A stretch of DNA of 64,000 bases from assembly GCA_050633905.1 (NCBI GenBank), contig JBOEHJ010000053.1:16609-80608 (forward strand), given 5' to 3'. A program made the translations under genes and the position numbers. Shown in pieces: positions 43,972-52,014 of this stretch. The stretch comes from JANQPX01 sp050633905. Its GTDB lineage: Bacteria > Pseudomonadota > Alphaproteobacteria > Geminicoccales > Geminicoccaceae. The notes under the pieces are model-generated. The model saw only the letters and a list, made by a program, of their open reading frames with translations, had not been told where the DNA came from and did no database searches. The stretch's first letter is position 1; the number at the start of each line of letters is the position of its first letter.

Positions 43972-43987
43972 GGCGCGGCCACCTCAT
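43972..43987 (-). promoter_or_regulatory. Operator-like motif after fabI
   Basis: Read on the minus strand this is ATGAGGTGGCCGCGCC, a copy of the 18-nt consensus with one internal difference and a shortened end. It lies 3' of fabI and 117 bases before aroC, so a role in aroC control is possible, but the location fits a dispersed repeat equally well. Confidence 0.35.
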
Positions 43988-44103
43988 TGACTTTGACTGC
44001 CTTCGACGTAAGCGCCAAGAACTCCAAAGGTATGGAGGCATCTCTTGGGAAAGGCTTGGTGATCGAGCCTACTAAACACCCTACTAAAAACTGGTGATCA
44101 GTG

Positions 44104-45177
44104 ATGGCCGGCAATAGTTTCGGCAGCGTTTTTCGTTTTACCACCTTCGGTGAAAGTCACGGCCCGTCCATCGGCTGCGTGGTCGATGGCGTGCCGCCAA
44201 GGCTGGCGCTGACGGAGCTAGATATTCAGCATTGGCTCGATCGCCGGCGCCCGGGGCAATCCAAGTTTACGACCCAGCGGAAGGAACCCGATAACGTTGC
44301 CATCCTCTCAGGCGTGTTCGAGGGACAGACCACAGGTGCACCGATCGGTCTTGCCATCGAGAATGTTGATCAGCGTTCGCGCGACTATGGGGTGATCAAG
44401 GAACAATATCGTCCAGGTCATGCCGATTACACCTATGATGCGAAATACGGCATTCGCGACTACCGAGGCGGCGGACGTTCGTCGGCGCGCGAGACGGCGA
44501 TGCGGGTTGCAGCCGGCGCAATCGCCCGAAAAATTCTGGGTGATGAGATCAGGATACGCGGTGCGTTGGTGCAAGTCGGCCATGATCGGATCGCGCGCTC
44601 AGCCTGGAATTGGGATGCGGTCGAGCAGAACCCGTTCTGGTGCCCGGACCCCAAGGCGTCGATGCGCTGGGAAGATCAGCTCCTGCAGATTAGAAAGGCG
44701 GGCTCATCCGTCGGTGCCGTGGTCGAGGTGGTGGCTGAGGGGGTTCCGGCAGGGCTCGGCGATCCCGTTTATGACAAGCTGGATGCCGACCTCGCCAAGG
44801 CGATGATGAGCATCAATGCGGTTAAGGGTGTCGAGATCGGTACAGGTTTCGAGAGTGCTGAACTCACCGGCGAGGTCAATGCCGATGAGATGCGGATCGA
44901 AGATGATAAGCCCGTCTTTCTATCCAATAATGCAGGCGGCATTCTAGGCGGCATTTCAAGCGGACAGGACATCGTGGTCCGTTTTGCCGTGAAGCCCACG
45001 AGCTCCATCCTCACGCCAAGGCGCTCAATCGATCGCCAGGGCAGGGAGGTCGATGTGGTGACCAAAGGGCGCCATGATCCCTGCGTGGGTATCCGGGCGG
45101 TACCCGTCGGTGAAGCCATGATGGCGATCGTGCTTGCCGATCACCTGCTGCGCCAGCGGGCCAATCAAACACCCTAA
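44104..45177 (+). CDS. aroC: Chorismate synthase
   Basis: This 357-residue FMN-dependent enzyme converts EPSP to chorismate at the end of the shikimate pathway. It begins SFGSVFRFTTFGESHGPSIG with the signature GESHG, continues with RRPGQSKFTTQRKEPD and RGGGRSSARETAMRVAAGAI, and has the FLSNNAGGILGGISSGQDIV block near residue 275. The ATG at 44104 is preferred to the GTG just before it. Chorismate feeds the mutase encoded at 26.6 kb. A very strong hairpin follows the stop codon. Confidence 0.97.
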   Translation: MAGNSFGSVFRFTTFGESHGPSIGCVVDGVPPRLALTELDIQHWLDRRRPGQSKFTTQRKEPDNVAILSGVFEGQTTGAPIGLAIENVDQRSRDYGVIKEQYRPGHADYTYDAKYGIRDYRGGGRSSARETAMRVAAGAIARKILGDEIRIRGALVQVGHDRIARSAWNWDAVEQNPFWCPDPKASMRWEDQLLQIRKAGSSVGAVVEVVAEGVPAGLGDPVYDKLDADLAKAMMSINAVKGVEIGTGFESAELTGEVNADEMRIEDDKPVFLSNNAGGILGGISSGQDIVVRFAVKPTSSILTPRRSIDRQGREVDVVTKGRHDPCVGIRAVPVGEAMMAIVLADHLLRQRANQTP

Positions 45178-45182
45178 GCGGT

Positions 45183-45240
45183 GGCTGGCATCGACCTCAA
45201 CAAATCACAGTCACGAGATTTGCTCAGGTCGATGCCAGCC
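45183..45240. terminator. Large near-perfect hairpin after aroC
   Basis: GGCTGGCATCGACCT pairs exactly with AGGTCGATGCCAGCC, and the stem continues through CAACAAATC against GATTTGCTC with two mismatches, giving about 24 pairs and a 10-base loop. It begins 5 bases after the aroC stop. No T-run follows, so it may be a terminator, an RNA-stability element or a palindromic repeat. Confidence 0.55.
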
Positions 45241-45294
45241 TAAAAAGTTGGGTTTGTCGTCAGTGACGGCGAGTGACGATTTCGATATCCCAAC

Positions 45295-45504
45295 CTATTG
45301 CTCGAGATAGTCGTCTTCGGCGATCGAGAGGATGTCGTCGTAATCCTCAAGCGAGGTTTCGAAGAGATCGCTCTCTAAGACGCTGTCGCGCTCGATATAA
45401 AGGTCGTCTGCTTCGAGATCGTCTGTGTTAGCTCGTTCCATGCCCATCTCGGCTACGGCGGTGGGCCACACATTGTCGCTACGATCAAAACTTGCTCTCG
45501 ACAT
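45295..45504 (-). CDS. Small very acidic protein
   Basis: I do not recognise this 69-residue protein. The ATG at 45504 has GAAGGA 8 bases upstream, so it is preferred over the ATG at 45513. About one third of residues are D or E, concentrated after residue 27 (NTDDLEADDLYIERDSVLES and then TSLEDYDDILSIAEDDYLEQ). There is no lysine in the mature C-terminal half. Such proteins can act as DNA mimics, anti-sigma-type partners or metal buffers, but none of these can be claimed. It precedes the secreted protease gene, on the same strand, with a terminator between them. Confidence 0.55.
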   Translation of the reverse strand: MSRASFDRSDNVWPTAVAEMGMERANTDDLEADDLYIERDSVLESDLFETSLEDYDDILSIAEDDYLEQ

Positions 45505-45610
45505 GATCAACATCCTTCTTCTGGGTTAGTCGGGCTTTAAAACTGCTTGTTTTTCACCCGATGACACCCTGATCTAAGAGGATTTCTGAGGCCATGGCTG
45601 TGACCGAAGT

Positions 45611-45646
45611 CACGCCCGCCGAATGAATTTCAATACGGCGGGCGTG
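45611..45646. terminator. Terminator between the protease and the acidic-protein gene
   Basis: CACGCCCGCCG and CGGCGGGCGTG form a perfect 11-bp stem around a 14-base loop. It lies just beyond the 3' end of the minus-strand protease gene. The T-run is poor, but the stem is strong. Confidence 0.6.
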
Positions 45647-45704
45647 AGACGATTACGATATGATCACCACCGATGAGGGATGGACCCCAAATGCTGTGTC
45701 GTCG

Positions 45705-46787
45705 TTAGCATCCGGCTGCATTGCAGAGCGGCACGATATTCTGGCTCGTAAAGCGAGCACCGTTAAATACGCCTCCGAATGTCCCCGAACAGGCGTCGTA
45801 ACCACTCACCACGCTGTTCACAAAATTGACTGGCCCGGAGGTGCCCTTAGGGGTGAAGTCTTTGATCCAAGGACCACCGCTGGACCCGAATGTCATATCG
45901 CACCCGGTGTGCACCACGGCTGGCCCGTTGCAGCTTGGATCGGAGAAAGTTTCCGAGGCACATGTTTGCAAGACTTCGCCCTCGCCGAGATTCCCAGGGT
46001 AGCCATGGACGAATTGGTGGATTTCGGCGGGGAAATTCCAGGAGCGCCCGAGCCAACCGGTCACAGTAGCGACTCTCTGTCCTGCGGCGTTCGAGCGTAG
46101 ATTGATGACGCAGACGTCAAATTGACGCTGCCCGGTATTGACCCATCCGGTAGATACGCGTGCTGTCGCAAAAGGAAAAATGAAGTTGCCGACCGGCCCA
46201 CGTCGATACGCTGGCGCGAACACGAAATTCTGGTTGAATGATCCCGCTGCTAAATCGTAACAACAATGGGCGGCCGTTACGATGACGTCGCGCGGACTTA
46301 TGACCGAAGCCGTGCAACTCGCGTTACCGCCCGCTGTGGTGAAGGCTAGCTTGCCGATTGCACGCCAGGGTAAGTTATTCTGATAATATGTATCATCCAC
46401 GGGATAGCCGTCATGGGCATTCCGCACAGCTAGTGAGAAGTCATCATCCGATTTGGGTGCTAAAGATTGAGATCCATTATCGATATCAACGTCGTTATTC
46501 TCCGGCGCTTGAAGTGAGTCGCGATTGCGCGGGGGACCTCCCGCCACGAACCCAGGTTCGCCGAGATTGCCATCGTCAGCCAAACTTGTCGGGCTGTCGG
46601 GTGCATTCTCATACCATTCTAGCGGTTCAGTTTCTGAAAGCTTTTCTTCGGACCAAAAGCTCAAACCGAAATTTCCTTCGGACGAGGCCCTTGAGACGAC
46701 AACACCCTGATTTTCTTGAGCTGAAACGGAACTTCCAACACCTACCGCACAGGTAACCAATGCAGTCGTAAATAAATGCTTAAGCAT
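45705..46787 (-). CDS. Secreted trypsin-like serine protease with propeptide-like N-terminus
   Basis: This 360-residue protein starts with the signal peptide MLKHLFTTALVTCAVGVGSS, cleaved after VSA. A pro-region of about 110 residues follows, containing the motif WSEEKLSETEPLEWYENAP (residues 45-63) and GGPP (83-86). The chymotrypsin-fold domain has the complete triad: H174 in VTAAHCC, D224 in FDVCVINL and S303 in GSSGGPW. Paired cysteines (CC and C297) suit an exported enzyme. The neighbouring lipoprotein gene carries the same WxEExL-ENAP-GGPP segment. The gene and its AT-rich surroundings suggest acquisition, and the substrate is unknown. Confidence 0.9.
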   Translation of the reverse strand: MLKHLFTTALVTCAVGVGSSVSAQENQGVVVSRASSEGNFGLSFWSEEKLSETEPLEWYENAPDSPTSLADDGNLGEPGFVAGGPPRNRDSLQAPENNDVDIDNGSQSLAPKSDDDFSLAVRNAHDGYPVDDTYYQNNLPWRAIGKLAFTTAGGNASCTASVISPRDVIVTAAHCCYDLAAGSFNQNFVFAPAYRRGPVGNFIFPFATARVSTGWVNTGQRQFDVCVINLRSNAAGQRVATVTGWLGRSWNFPAEIHQFVHGYPGNLGEGEVLQTCASETFSDPSCNGPAVVHTGCDMTFGSSGGPWIKDFTPKGTSGPVNFVNSVVSGYDACSGTFGGVFNGARFTSQNIVPLCNAAGC

Positions 46788-46832
46788 TACTGCGCTCCTG
46801 TGAAAGTTGATTAATCAAGCCTTCCCGTGTGT

Positions 46833-47183
46833 TCAATTTCCCTTTTCAATCGGCTCAGGGCACTCGGTTGGCTTGGGTTGCGACCGATCTCCGGCGTTCG
46901 CAACATCTTCTGGTGGGCCTCCGGAGACGGTGCCTGATGCTTCCTCTTCCGTAGCCTGCTCGCTTGGTGGCGCATTCTCGAGCCAGGGCTGGGGTTTGGC
47001 ATTGGCCAATTCTTCTTCGGTCCAGCACTTGGCGCCGGTGTCTGCGGTACTCGTCACCACGGACGCAGGGGCCTTTGCAGGCTTCTCGGCTGACATCAAT
47101 GTCGACTCCTGACTACAGCCATTCATGATAGAGAGAGGAAGTAAGGTGAAGGACAATGTGAAAAAAAGATGTCTTTTTCGCAT
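46833..47183 (-). CDS. Lipoprotein sharing the protease propeptide motif
   Basis: This is a 116-residue protein. The start at 47183 gives MRKRHLFFTLSFTLLPLSIM and the lipobox MNGC with C23. The mature part contains WTEEELANAKPQPWLENAP (residues 54-72), in which 10 of 19 positions are identical to the protease pro-region, and a GGPP motif at 88-91. The rest is A-, P- and E-rich. The two genes are adjacent, 45 bases apart and on the same strand, with the lipoprotein gene first. It may act as a stand-alone propeptide, chaperone or inhibitor of the protease. This role is inference from the shared motif. Confidence 0.65.
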   Translation of the reverse strand: MRKRHLFFTLSFTLLPLSIMNGCSQESTLMSAEKPAKAPASVVTSTADTGAKCWTEEELANAKPQPWLENAPPSEQATEEEASGTVSGGPPEDVANAGDRSQPKPTECPEPIEKGN

Positions 47184-47408
47184 AGCATCTATGAATCCAT
47201 GCTTGAAAATCAATCGGCACAAAGTTCATCGTCTGTAAAAAATATCATATATATCTCACATAACTAATATATTTGTGATTATTTTCTATTTCAATGCGAA
47301 AATGAAAAATATTAATTATAAAATTATACACCATTTTTTATGATTAACAAGAAATGTGAAGATATAGATTGTGCGGTCAACTATACTCAAGAGGCTGTCG
47401 TTATTCTT
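47184..47408. other. Very AT-rich intergenic region
   Basis: The 225 bases are clearly AT-rich with long A and T runs, unlike nearly all other DNA in the window. No open frame of note is present. It separates the lipoprotein-protease pair from the AEC transporter and may hold their promoter or mark the edge of transferred DNA. Confidence 0.5.
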
Positions 47409-48359
47409 TTATCCGACCAAAAACCACAGCAAAAGCGGGATGCTGATCATCGAGATACCTGTTGAGATCAGGATCGCGCTGGAGGCTTCGGGGATCGCGA
47501 CATCGTAATGTTGCGCGAAGATGTAGACATTGGCGCCTACCGGCAACGCAGCAATAATGATCGCGGCGGTGGCCAGGAACGGATCGAGGCCGAGGACAGG
47601 CACCGCCATGACCCAGGCCAGCATGGGATGGATCAACAGCTTGCAAACGGTGATGAGGCCTGCAGCACCCAAGGGTCCGTGAAGGCCGCGCGCCAATTCA
47701 CGAACGCTCAGGCTTGCACCAAGGGCGAATAACGCCGTCGGCGGTCCAGCCTGTCCGATGAAGCCGAGCGTATGATCGAGGACGGGTGCGAGGCCAAAAC
47801 CAAGGCCACCGACCACCACGCCGGCGATGGCGGCGAGGATGATCGGGTTGCCGGCAATCGCCCGGCCGGTGGTCTTTAGCAGTTCGAGAGGCGAGATCTT
47901 CTCAGCTTTTTGACCAACGGTCTCCAGCAACATGGTGACGGTGCTGTAGAGGGCGACATTGAAGGCGAAGATCATGGTTACCGGCACGACGCCGCGTTCA
48001 CCGTAGAGCGCTAGCATGAGTGGAATGCCGAGCAGCACGCTATTGGGGAAGGATGAGCCGAATCCCTGGATCACCATATTCTGCGCTTGGAGCTGAAACA
48101 GCATCCTGCCGAGCAGCGCCCCAATGAAGGCGGTTATAATCTGGGCGCTGATATGGGCGAGGAGAAAACGCAGATCGATCAGTTCGGTAATGTCGCTGAC
48201 CACCACCAGCCGGAACAGGAGGGCCGGCATGGCGATGGTGAAGATAAAGCCGACGAGAGCCTTGACGCCGGCCGCATCGATCCAACGCTTCTTGCCGGCG
48301 ATGAAACCAAGGATGATCAGCGAAAAAAGAGGGACCACCGCATTGAGGATTACCTCCAT
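47409..48359 (-). CDS. AEC (auxin efflux carrier) family transporter
   Basis: This 316-residue protein has two sets of five hydrophobic segments with the usual broken central helices. The N-terminus VILNAVVPLFSLIILGFIAG and GVKALVGFIFTIAMPALLFR are characteristic, as are FPNSVLLGIPLMLALYG near residue 106 and GPPTALFALGASLSVRELA near 205. The family includes malonate and malate carriers. The start codon is only four bases from an operator-like palindrome, and no ribosome site is visible, so translation may be leaderless or the start misplaced. It is the only sign of dicarboxylate uptake here apart from the TRAP subunits. Confidence 0.88.
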   Translation of the reverse strand: MEVILNAVVPLFSLIILGFIAGKKRWIDAAGVKALVGFIFTIAMPALLFRLVVVSDITELIDLRFLLAHISAQIITAFIGALLGRMLFQLQAQNMVIQGFGSSFPNSVLLGIPLMLALYGERGVVPVTMIFAFNVALYSTVTMLLETVGQKAEKISPLELLKTTGRAIAGNPIILAAIAGVVVGGLGFGLAPVLDHTLGFIGQAGPPTALFALGASLSVRELARGLHGPLGAAGLITVCKLLIHPMLAWVMAVPVLGLDPFLATAAIIIAALPVGANVYIFAQHYDVAIPEASSAILISTGISMISIPLLLWFLVG

Positions 48360-48363
48360 GCTA

Positions 48364-48381
48364 GTGGCGTGACCACATCAT
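48364..48381 (-). promoter_or_regulatory. Operator-like motif touching the AEC transporter start
   Basis: On the minus strand it reads ATGATGTGGTCACGCCAC, matching the consensus except for the variable positions, and ends four bases before the start codon of the transporter gene. A bound regulator would cover the transcription or translation start. Confidence 0.5.
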
Positions 48382-48445
48382 GTGGATCCCATCGTCCCCT
48401 TGTCCACCCGCCGGCCAAACGCCCATCGTCATGAGGGAGTGATCG

Positions 48446-48760
48446 TTAACCTCCCGTGATGGCCGACATATAGAGCTCTAGGAGCTCTTCTTCTTCCGCG
48501 ATTTCTTCGGGGTCTTTCTTGCGCAATGCGATGACCTTTCTCAAGACCTTCACATCGAAACCCTCACCCTTGGCTTCGTTGTAAACTTCCTTGATATCGT
48601 CAGCGATGTTTTTCTTGTCTTCTTCCAAACGCTCGACCCGTTGGATGAAGCTGCGGAGCCGATCGGCGGTGGTGCCAACCGTTCGCGTGCTCGTGGTCTG
48701 GAGCTTTTGCTCTTCGTCCTCGTCCTCGGCCTCTTGATTGAGCTGAACGACCTCATTCAT
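48446..48760 (-). CDS. gapR: GapR family nucleoid-associated DNA-binding protein (DUF2312)
   Basis: This 104-residue helical protein matches GapR, which wraps overtwisted DNA ahead of forks and transcription and is essential in Caulobacter. The start at 48760 gives MNEVVQLNQEAEDEDEEQKL, and the family core begins with TADRLRSFIQRVERLEEDKK near residue 31, then IADDIKEVYNEAKGEGFDVK, ending with the VLRKVIALRKKD block and an acidic tail. It has a longer acidic N-terminus than Caulobacter GapR. The presence of GapR supports alphaproteobacterial origin. The longer upstream frame is not used. Confidence 0.93.
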   Translation of the reverse strand: MNEVVQLNQEAEDEDEEQKLQTTSTRTVGTTADRLRSFIQRVERLEEDKKNIADDIKEVYNEAKGEGFDVKVLRKVIALRKKDPEEIAEEEELLELYMSAITGG

Positions 48761-49010
48761 CGAATGCACACCTCTTGTGGTCAAAACCAATGCTGCAGAT
48801 GCAACCTGGCATTTTCTACAACGACGACCTGCATTTGATAAGCTTTCGATCACAACATCAAAACATATCGCCTAAGGTGTGATTTTTGAGTTCGTCTGTT
48901 TCTGACCAAGTTGACAGACGAGATCGGACATCATCGTCAAATGACTTCGGTTGAATATTGATGTGGATAATAATCCATTAGTAGAATTTTGTTGTTAGGT
49001 TTTAAAAAAA

Positions 49011-49685
49011 ATGTCGATCGCTCAACCGATGCAGAAGGCATTCGGACACCTTCCGGATATGATCTTGCCCCACTGCTGCCTTGGCTGTGCCGTGACACCG
49101 CCGCTTGATGATCGGGTGAGGGCAGTGCTTCGAGATGACGATGGATCGCGCGGCATGATCCTTCGGGTCAATCATGTGGATCGAACCGATATCGCCCGCA
49201 TCTTCGGGCGGCTCATGGCCCATGCCGGTCGGGACCTTTTCGAGGAGGTCGACTTGATCGGTCCGTTCCCGCTTCATCGCTGGCGTCTCTTGCAGTGCGG
49301 TTATAACCAAGCCGCGATGTCGGCAGAGTTTATTCTCCAAGCGAGCGGCGTTCCGATGCTGCCCGATGCGTTGCAGCAAACGACATCGATCCGCTCGTAG
49401 CAGAGGATTAGCGGTGGTCAGCGCTTGCGCAACATCACCTCACAGGCCTTTCATTTTCATGCCGAGCATCGTTCGAAAGCTTTGGATAAGAGAATTTTGT
49501 TGATCGATGACGTTCTCACCACTGGCTCAACCCTTATCGCCTGTACACGCATTCTTCGCAAAGGTGGGGCGCGTTCCATCGATGTTCTTGCTCTCGCAAG
49601 GGTGATCCAGGATTTGGGCGATACCATATCGGCTGAGAGTCTCTATAATGTAGGCTCGGTGCAGGCGTCATCTGACGCAAGTTGA
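49011..49685 (+). pseudogene. comF-like gene broken by an in-frame amber codon
   Basis: The frame from 49011 encodes a ComF-type phosphoribosyltransferase, with LRDDDGSRGMILRVNHVDRT and the conserved PLHRWRLLQCGYNQAAMSAE, and then stops at TAG 49398-49400. Reading on in the same frame gives QRISGGQRLRNITSQAFHF and the PRPP motif RILLIDDVLTTGSTL, the rest of ComF. So a single base change created the stop. The N-terminal zinc-finger part is also shortened. The gene is therefore probably inactive in full-length form; ComF normally helps DNA uptake or repair. Confidence 0.75.
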
Positions 49686-49711
49686 ACAGCTGAGAAAGAC
49701 GTTGTTGTCCC

Positions 49712-49972
49712 ATGGCTCATGTTGAAATCTATACCACGCCAATGTGCCCGTTTTGCTGGCGGGCTAAGCGTCTTCTTGACGACAAGAGCGTCCCCTATAC
49801 GGAAATCAATCTCTGGAGCGAGCGAGATAGGCGCGAGGAGATGCAAAAGCGTGCTGATGGTCGAACCAGTGTGCCGCAGATCTTCATCGACGGTGAGGCA
49901 ATCGGTGGTTCCGACGAACTTGCAGCCCTTGAACAGCAGGGTAAGCTCGATGCCTTGCTCGGCCAGGCCTGA
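49712..49972 (+). CDS. grxC: Glutaredoxin 3
   Basis: This 86-residue dithiol glutaredoxin has the active site CPFC in TTPMCPFCWRAKRLLDD near residue 12 and the glutathione-binding TSVPQIFIDGEAIGGSDELA near 53-70. It reduces disulfides and glutathione mixed disulfides using glutathione. The TPMCPFC motif replaces the more common TxxCPYC, with phenylalanine for tyrosine, a seen variant. It follows the comF remnant, a common order in Alphaproteobacteria. The ATG at 49712 fits, with no clear ribosome site. Confidence 0.94.
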   Translation: MAHVEIYTTPMCPFCWRAKRLLDDKSVPYTEINLWSERDRREEMQKRADGRTSVPQIFIDGEAIGGSDELAALEQQGKLDALLGQA

Positions 49973-49984
49973 AGCTGCTCCGGC

Positions 49985-50860
49985 CTATTTGATGGCGCGC
50001 TGTTTGGCGATCTGATCGTAGGCTGCATTGACGGCGGCCAGACGATCATTGGCCTTGCTGATGTACTCCTTGGGCAAGCCCTTGGCTACGAGCTGGTCGG
50101 GATGAAGCTCTCGAACAAGCTTGCGATAGGCTGTCTTGATCTCGTTATCGGATGAGCCCCTGGAAACACCGAGCACCTGATAGGGACTGTCCAGGCTGCT
50201 CTTCTCCAGCTCTCGTGTCGCTCTGAAGGTCGCGGCGATCTGGTCAAACTTGGCTTTGTCGAAGCCGAAGATCTTGGCCACTTCTCCAAGGAACTCCATC
50301 TCCCCGGGTTTAAGCTTTCCATCGGCGCTTGCGACTTCAAAGAGACCGATGAGGAGTTCTTCCAGGAGCACAGGGTCCTTGCCGAACAAGGCGGCGATCT
50401 GGCGGGCATAAGGCTCGAAGCCCTCGGCCGATTGCTTCGCCTGATCATAGATCCGAGCGATGCCACCGACCTCATGATCGCTGATCATGAACCGTTTCTT
50501 GAACGCATCGATTTCGTCACGGCTGACCTTGCCATCAGCTTTGGCGAGTTTCGCTGACAACACGATGATGGCGGTCGCAAACGCGATCCTCCGGGTCTCC
50601 GTCGGGTCATCGAAGATAGGTTTGGCGCCTGTTCTTTCCTTGCTATTGCCAGACCAATCCCGTTTTCGTCGCTTGCTTCGTCGTTCCGAAGCCCTATAGC
50701 GATCGAACAGATGGCCAACAATCGCGCCGGCCGCACCGGCAATGGGACCGCCGGTTATCAGGCCCGCAGCACCACCGAGCAACATCCCGAAGATATTCAA
50801 CGAGGTATCTCGCCTTTCTCTCTTCTCTGCAGGCCATAGCGTTGCCATGATCGATTCCAT
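49985..50860 (-). CDS. DjlA-like protein with TerB and J domains
   Basis: This 291-residue protein starts with a short hydrophilic leader, then a glycine- and alanine-rich hydrophobic segment (GMLLGGAAGLITGGPIAGAA) that may anchor it to the inner membrane. A TerB-like helical domain covers about residues 90-205 (KADGKVSRDEIDAFKKRFMI and the ASADGKLKPGEMEFL repeat). The C-terminal J domain has YQVLGVSRGSSDNEIKTAYR and LHPDQ near 260. This is the DjlA layout, a membrane J-protein that regulates DnaK. It is the third J-protein in the window. An ATG five codons downstream is an alternative start. Confidence 0.85.
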   Translation of the reverse strand: MESIMATLWPAEKRERRDTSLNIFGMLLGGAAGLITGGPIAGAAGAIVGHLFDRYRASERRSKRRKRDWSGNSKERTGAKPIFDDPTETRRIAFATAIIVLSAKLAKADGKVSRDEIDAFKKRFMISDHEVGGIARIYDQAKQSAEGFEPYARQIAALFGKDPVLLEELLIGLFEVASADGKLKPGEMEFLGEVAKIFGFDKAKFDQIAATFRATRELEKSSLDSPYQVLGVSRGSSDNEIKTAYRKLVRELHPDQLVAKGLPKEYISKANDRLAAVNAAYDQIAKQRAIK

Positions 50861-51170
50861 ATCCCCAAGCCCGGCTTTCGTGTCCAGCCTGATGACATGG
50901 TAGCCGATCGTTATGCGCTTTCTTGGTTAAATGGACCGGTGTCCTACCAGCGAGCGCAATAACGAAAAGATCTTGACGCTATGTCCTTTGCTGCAAGCTT
51001 GATAGAGAGATTAATGCGTTTTGCCAATGTTGCTTCTCCCCGTGCAAGGCTCTCTTTTCACTGAAGAACTAAGCACGACATGACGCTAAAGCGAGCAACA
51101 AGATGGCGATGCAACTTTGTGCTGAATTCGATCAAGACAAATGAGGTTATGACGGCCCAGCTTTCGAGGA
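50861..51170. other. Intergenic region without a supported gene
   Basis: The 310 bases upstream of the DjlA-like gene contain a few short plus-strand frames with poor composition. No terminator, repeat or ribosome site worth calling was seen. Confidence 0.35.
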
Positions 51171-51554
51171 TCACGCTCGACGACGCTGCTTGTCACTCGG
51201 CCTTGTCGGGCTCGCTCTTAGCGCTGCGGCATAGGCTTCTTTGGCCCAGACGCTCAAAAGACCTGGATCATCCATCCCTTCCGACGGCGCTTCGAAATAG
51301 CTCATCTTGACCGAGCGCCCCCGCTGATCGGTATAGGCGAATGGCTCAAGCCCTTTTTCTTCGAAGCTCGGCCGGTTCACGTCATCTGCTTTTAGGTAGA
51401 GGATGTCCCAGGCAACCAGGGCAAACATGAGATCATGCATGAAGATACCGTGTCCGCCAAACATGCGCTTGGCAACGACCGGTCCAAGCGGTTGCAGACT
51501 TTCGACCACGAAATGAACGAAATCGCTGTCGACGCGGTGGCTCATGCCGGCCAT
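51171..51554 (-). CDS. TfoX/Sxy family protein
   Basis: This 127-residue protein shows the TfoX N-terminal pattern FVVESLQPLGPVVAKRMFGG near residue 14, the KRMFGGHGIF block being the hallmark, and FALVAWDILYLKADDVNRPS after it. The ATG at 51554 is chosen for its spacing from CGGAGG; ATG codons at 51560 and 51545 are also in frame. The family is often annotated as competence regulator, but single-domain versions have no proven role. The upstream extension of the frame (over 70 codons) is rich in R and S and not convincing. Confidence 0.8.
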   Translation of the reverse strand: MAGMSHRVDSDFVHFVVESLQPLGPVVAKRMFGGHGIFMHDLMFALVAWDILYLKADDVNRPSFEEKGLEPFAYTDQRGRSVKMSYFEAPSEGMDDPGLLSVWAKEAYAAALRASPTRPSDKQRRRA

Positions 51555-52014
51555 CAACATCCTCCGGTTGATCTTCAATGCATCTGGCGATAATTCGGAC
51601 GCATTACTACACGATATACTTGGTGAAAAAGCCGCAGTAACAGGCTGTAATATATCCGTGTTTCTCGCCGGAAGCGAGAGGTTTTCAAACAAATTGCGGA
51701 AACTTTTATGGATCGGGTCTTGTCGTCTCATCCCAACCACACAACGTTCTGCCGCCCGTCGCCATCTCCCAAATGGCGATGATGCCAAAGCTAGACGAAT
51801 AAAGCGTCATATAGATGACAATGGCAGTCAGCCAAGGGAAAAGTGTTAAAAAAAACGAACTGTTTCACCAATCTCGCGGGTCAACGCTTTCAGCAGGTTT
51901 CGACCAGACGGACGTTATTGCCGGCCTATTTCGCCGCCTAATCATACCAAGGACGTTCTCGTCTCAGGTGATTGCTTTGGGGGCTGGGCCAGTTCGGGAT
52001 GATCGGAATATGTG
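51555..52014. other. Intergenic region without a supported gene
   Basis: The 460-base gap has a small hairpin (TCTCGC and GCGAGA near 51663-51679), but no credible coding frame. Two overlapping plus frames run over it with poor composition. The promoter of the TfoX-like gene should lie near its right-hand part (51600-51660), which is AT-rich. Confidence 0.35.

Noticed and set aside
51544..51849. Plus-strand frame of 101 codons near the TfoX-like start
   Set aside because: It overlaps the start region of the TfoX-like gene, and its composition and start context are poor.
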